Source of the DNA: Rhodobacteraceae bacterium S2214
Lineage (GTDB): Bacteria > Pseudomonadota > Alphaproteobacteria > Rhodobacterales > Rhodobacteraceae
NCBI GenBank assembly: GCA_025141675.1
Contig: CP081161.1
Coordinates: 842,001-906,000 of the forward strand
Length of the DNA: 64,000 nt
Reading direction: 5' to 3'
In this document: positions 61,356-64,000 of the stretch, piece after piece
Numbering within the stretch: the first letter of the stretch is position 1
How the letters are laid out: each line of letters opens with the position of its first letter
Position numbers and translations under genes: made by a program
Notes under the pieces: model-generated
Database searches by the model: none
What the model saw: the letters and a program-made list of their open reading frames with translations, nothing else
Told to the model about the DNA's origin: nothing

Positions 61356-62231
61356 ATGTTTGTAGCAACCTTTTTGTGCAACCCGGCGCGCCCGACATTA
61401 GACCCCGCATTGGTCGAAAGCCTGCGGAACGCTTGGGGCGGCGGTGATGTAGTCTGGTTGGCCGCTGATGAAGCTGCTGAATTTTCGCTGCAAACGATGC
61501 CGGAAAACGCAGATGAGGTCTGGCAGGTGTGTCAGGATCAATCCGTTGATCTGATCATCCAGCTCGCTGAAGGGCGTCGCAAAAAGATGCTGATCGCGGA
61601 CATGGACAGCACGATGATCCAGCAGGAATGTATCGACGAATTGGCGGCAGAGGCTGGTGTCGGCGACCGTGTTGCGGGGATTACCGCGCGCGCGATGAAT
61701 GGCGAGTTGGATTTTGAAGAAGCGATCGATGAACGCGTCGGACTACTGGCTGATCTGCCCGAAACGATCATTGACCACGTCCTGAACACCCGCATCACTT
61801 ACATGCCCGGTGGTGCGACACTGCTGAAAACGATGCGCGGGCAGGGGGCCTATGCGGCGCTGGTCTCCGGCGGGTTCACAGCGTTTACGGCGCGCGTTGC
61901 GTCTGAACTAGGCTTTAACGAAAACCGTGCCAACACGCTCGAAATCGCGGATGGTAAGCTGACTGGTAAAGTCGTGCGACCGATCCTTGGGCAAGACGCC
62001 AAGCTAGAGGCGCTGAACGGGATCACCGCCACGCTCGGGATCACGCCTGCTGATGCAATTGCTGTGGGCGACGGGATGAACGACCTGCTGATGCTTGAAA
62101 ACGCGGGCACAGGTGTCGCGCTACATGGCAAACCTGCGCTGCAGGAAAAGGTGTCGGTCCGCGTGAACCACGGTGACCTGACGGCCCTTCTTTACATGCA
62201 AGGCTACGCCAAATCGGAATTCGTCACATGA
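61356..62231 (+). CDS. serB: Phosphoserine phosphatase
   Basis: This 291-residue HAD phosphatase performs the final step of serine synthesis. The catalytic motif is IADMDSTMIQQECIDELA (first Asp nucleophile, second Asp acid). Motif II Ser is in ALVSGGFTAFTARV, Lys in motif III lies in GKVVRPILGQDAKLEAL, and motif IV is AVGDGMNDLLML. The first 75 residues form a degenerate ACT-like domain as in proteobacterial SerB. It is divergent from serC across 247 bp and overlaps the Cys/Met enzyme gene by 4 bp, which ties serine output to sulfur amino acid metabolism. Confidence 0.96.
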   Translation: MFVATFLCNPARPTLDPALVESLRNAWGGGDVVWLAADEAAEFSLQTMPENADEVWQVCQDQSVDLIIQLAEGRRKKMLIADMDSTMIQQECIDELAAEAGVGDRVAGITARAMNGELDFEEAIDERVGLLADLPETIIDHVLNTRITYMPGGATLLKTMRGQGAYAALVSGGFTAFTARVASELGFNENRANTLEIADGKLTGKVVRPILGQDAKLEALNGITATLGITPADAIAVGDGMNDLLMLENAGTGVALHGKPALQEKVSVRVNHGDLTALLYMQGYAKSEFVT

Positions 62232-63364
62232 AACGTGATGCGAAACCCGCGACCATTGCCGCCCATGCCGCAGGCGCGGTTGATCTGCAAAGCGCAGGCG
62301 TCGTGCCACCGATCCAGCCTGCTACGACCTTCATGCGCGATGAAAGCTATGCGCTGATCCGTCCAGACAACATCTATTCCCGCGATGACAGCGATACGGT
62401 CAGAACTGCAGAGCATGTGATCACGAAGCTGGAACAGGCCGAAGACACGCTTTTGTTCCCCGCAGGGATGGCCGCGATTGCGGGTGTCTTTCGGACACTT
62501 TTGGCAGGCGACACAGCGCTTGTGCAATCCGGTATCTACTGGGGCACAACAAAGTGGATCCGCGATTTTTGCGCCCGTCGCGACGTGACATTGCACGAAG
62601 TCGAGGCAAGCGATGCCGCGGCTCTGAAAGCAGCCTGTCAGGCGCATCGCCCGACGTTGGTGTTCATTGAAACGCCATCTAACCCGTGGCTGCGGACCGT
62701 TGATGTCGCGGCTGCGGCACAGGCAACACATGCCGTTGGCGGGACGTTGGTTGTGGATGCGACAGCTGCGACACCCATCTTGATGAAGCCGCTCGCGTTG
62801 GGTGCGGACATCGTGATGCATTCCGCGACAAAGGCAATCAACGGACATTCGGATGTCTTGGCGGGTGTTCTATCCACGAACGCCCCAACTGATCCGATCT
62901 GGGAAGCGATCAAAATGGATCGCCATGATGCGGGCGCGGTTTTCGGACCGTTCGAAGCATGGCTCTTGATCCGCGCAATGCGGACGCTGCCGCTGCGGGT
63001 TGAGCGCATGACCGAAAACGCGGTGACGCTGGCGCAGTATCTGCACAACCACCCACAGGTCGAAGACGTCTTCTACCCCGGTCTGCCCCATCATCCGGGA
63101 CATGAGGTCGCGAAGCAGCAGATGAGCGGCTATGGCAGCCTGCTATCAGTTCTCGTCAAAGGTGGACGGGCAGAGGCGCTAAAGGTGGTCGGCAAGCTGC
63201 AGCTGTTCCTGCGGGCGACATCCTTGGGCGGGGTCGAAAGTCTTGTGGAACATCGCCACACAATCGAACCGCACACAGGCATCCCCGAAAACCTGATCCG
63301 TGTTTCTGTGGGGATCGAACATATCGACGACCTGAAAGACGACTGGGAACAGGCGCTGTCATAA
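62228..63364 (+). CDS. Cys/Met metabolism PLP-dependent enzyme (cystathionine beta-lyase-like)
   Basis: This 378-residue gamma-family PLP enzyme resembles cystathionine beta-lyase (MetC). The PLP lysine is in HSATKAINGHSDVLAGVL, the phosphate-binding Tyr-Ser region in NIYSRDDSDTV, and FIETPSNPWLRTVDV is the family signature. Late RATSLGGVESLVEHRHTI completes the active site. Distinguishing beta-lyase from gamma-synthase or aminotransferase-like variants is not safe by eye. The start overlaps the serB stop (ATGA), and the TauE/SafE permease starts one base after its stop, so serB, this gene and the permease form an operon. Confidence 0.92.
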   Translation: MKRDAKPATIAAHAAGAVDLQSAGVVPPIQPATTFMRDESYALIRPDNIYSRDDSDTVRTAEHVITKLEQAEDTLLFPAGMAAIAGVFRTLLAGDTALVQSGIYWGTTKWIRDFCARRDVTLHEVEASDAAALKAACQAHRPTLVFIETPSNPWLRTVDVAAAAQATHAVGGTLVVDATAATPILMKPLALGADIVMHSATKAINGHSDVLAGVLSTNAPTDPIWEAIKMDRHDAGAVFGPFEAWLLIRAMRTLPLRVERMTENAVTLAQYLHNHPQVEDVFYPGLPHHPGHEVAKQQMSGYGSLLSVLVKGGRAEALKVVGKLQLFLRATSLGGVESLVEHRHTIEPHTGIPENLIRVSVGIEHIDDLKDDWEQALS

Positions 63365-64000
63365 ATGGAAGTTGCCGTTGAACTGGTCATCTTGCTGGTG
63401 GCCGCGGCCTTTGCTGCGGGCATTGTGGATGCGATTGCGGGGGGCGGCGGGCTGATCACGCTTCCTGCGCTCGTCTTGGCAGGGGCGCCTCCGGTAACAG
63501 CAATCGCAACAAACAAAGTGCAGGGCGTATTCGGCGCTGGCATGGCCGCATGGACCTACGGGCGGGCAGGGCATGTCGATCTGCGCGCGCAATTGGGGCC
63601 GGCGGTCATCGCCTTTGTGGCGGCGATCATCGGTGCGTTTCTGACAGCGCAATTGCCGACAGACGTGATCCGCTACGGCCTACCCGTGCTTCTGATCGCC
63701 ATCGCGTTGTTCTTTGCGCTGAAACCCGGACTGGACGATCTGGACCGGACCCGCAAAATCAGCGCAGGCGTGTTTGTTGTAACCATCGTGCCGCTTGTGG
63801 CGTTCTACGACGGGCTGATCGGGCCGGGGGCCGGGGCGTTCTACATGATCGGCTTTGTGGCCTTCGCGGGCTTCGGCGTCTTGAAAGCAACGGCGCATAC
63901 GAAACTGCTGAACTTCGCGTCAAACGCAGGCGGCATCGCGGCTTATGCGCTTGTGGCGGAACCATGGTGGATGGTCGGGCTGGCAATGGCTGTGGCGCAA
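63365..64000 (+). CDS. TauE/SafE (TSUP) family permease, truncated by window end
   Basis: The 212 residues seen are polytopic with about six hydrophobic segments. The family motif near the start is FAAGIVDAIAGGGGLITLPAL, with NKVQGVFGAGMAAWTYGRAG after it and a second repeat FYDGLIGPGAGAFYMIGFVA. TSUP proteins export sulfite, sulfoacetate or related organosulfonates. Placement behind serB and a Cys/Met enzyme agrees with sulfur metabolism. The ATG follows the upstream stop directly (TAAATG). About 40 C-terminal residues are missing beyond the window. Confidence 0.92.
   Translation, partial: MEVAVELVILLVAAAFAAGIVDAIAGGGGLITLPALVLAGAPPVTAIATNKVQGVFGAGMAAWTYGRAGHVDLRAQLGPAVIAFVAAIIGAFLTAQLPTDVIRYGLPVLLIAIALFFALKPGLDDLDRTRKISAGVFVVTIVPLVAFYDGLIGPGAGAFYMIGFVAFAGFGVLKATAHTKLLNFASNAGGIAAYALVAEPWWMVGLAMAVAQ

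Overview
The window is chromosomal DNA of an alphaproteobacterium. It is most likely a marine Rhodobacteraceae (Roseobacter group) species. The evidence is the gene content: an RpoE/ChrR singlet-oxygen regulon, a SmoEFGK-type polyol transporter, a DUF1989-GcvT fusion, an M16 peptidase pair, and serine genes in the order serA/serC/serB. No rRNA gene is present, so genus is not claimed.

Positions 1-9261 are a composite genomic island in a tRNA-Ser(GCU) gene. The left flank ends in the 5' half of the tRNA (458-509). An intact tRNA-Ser follows at 7360-7449, and a 14-bp copy of the tRNA 3' end lies at 9248-9261. Between the first two lies an AT-rich module with a tyrosine integrase and a three-gene cassette: an HNH-nuclease protein, a small middle component, and a DUF2326-type ABC ATPase. 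I read this cassette as an ABC-three-component (ABC-3C) conflict/defence system. Two unknown genes (one membrane-anchored) and repeated sites near both ends accompany it. Between the second and third tRNA copies sits an IS3-family element whose transposase gene is broken by a 41-bp palindrome-rich insertion.

From about 9.3 kb the window is ordinary chromosome. 9.4-17.5 kb: hemP with a co-translated partner, an AbrB-type membrane protein with its GntR regulator and operator, an epoxide hydrolase divergent from a WYL regulator with an operator between them, a flavin monooxygenase, a solo LuxR regulator, a rhodanese and cysE. 17.8-24.6 kb: a complete polyol uptake and oxidation operon (binding protein, two permeases, AraC regulator, polyol dehydrogenase, ATPase). 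24.6-28.5 kb: a DUF1989-GcvT fusion preceded by an FAD/NAD(P) protein broken twice at homopolymer runs. 28.6-34.9 kb: two M16 proteins (one lacking the zinc motif), mutL, rmuC and a lipoprotein.

34.9-41.0 kb is the photooxidative-stress locus. chrR-rpoE is read leftward. A five-gene operon (FAD oxidoreductase, DUF1365, MFS/GPH transporter, DUF3833, SDR) is read rightward. Matching RpoE-type promoters face away from each other between them.

41-54 kb holds a saccharopine dehydrogenase-like/GST/phosphatase operon, yaaA, a SigK/RskA-type sigma/anti-sigma pair, recQ, a thiolase, an AttEFGH-like ABC exporter with its lipocalin-like partner, and a PNPOx-like protein. 54-57.4 kb is a selenium locus: a selD fused to an NADH-dehydrogenase-like domain, with mnmH convergent and overlapping. 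57.4-64 kb holds a phosphoesterase, serA (with a clear terminator), serC (with a possible structured leader), serB, a Cys/Met PLP enzyme and a truncated TauE/SafE permease.
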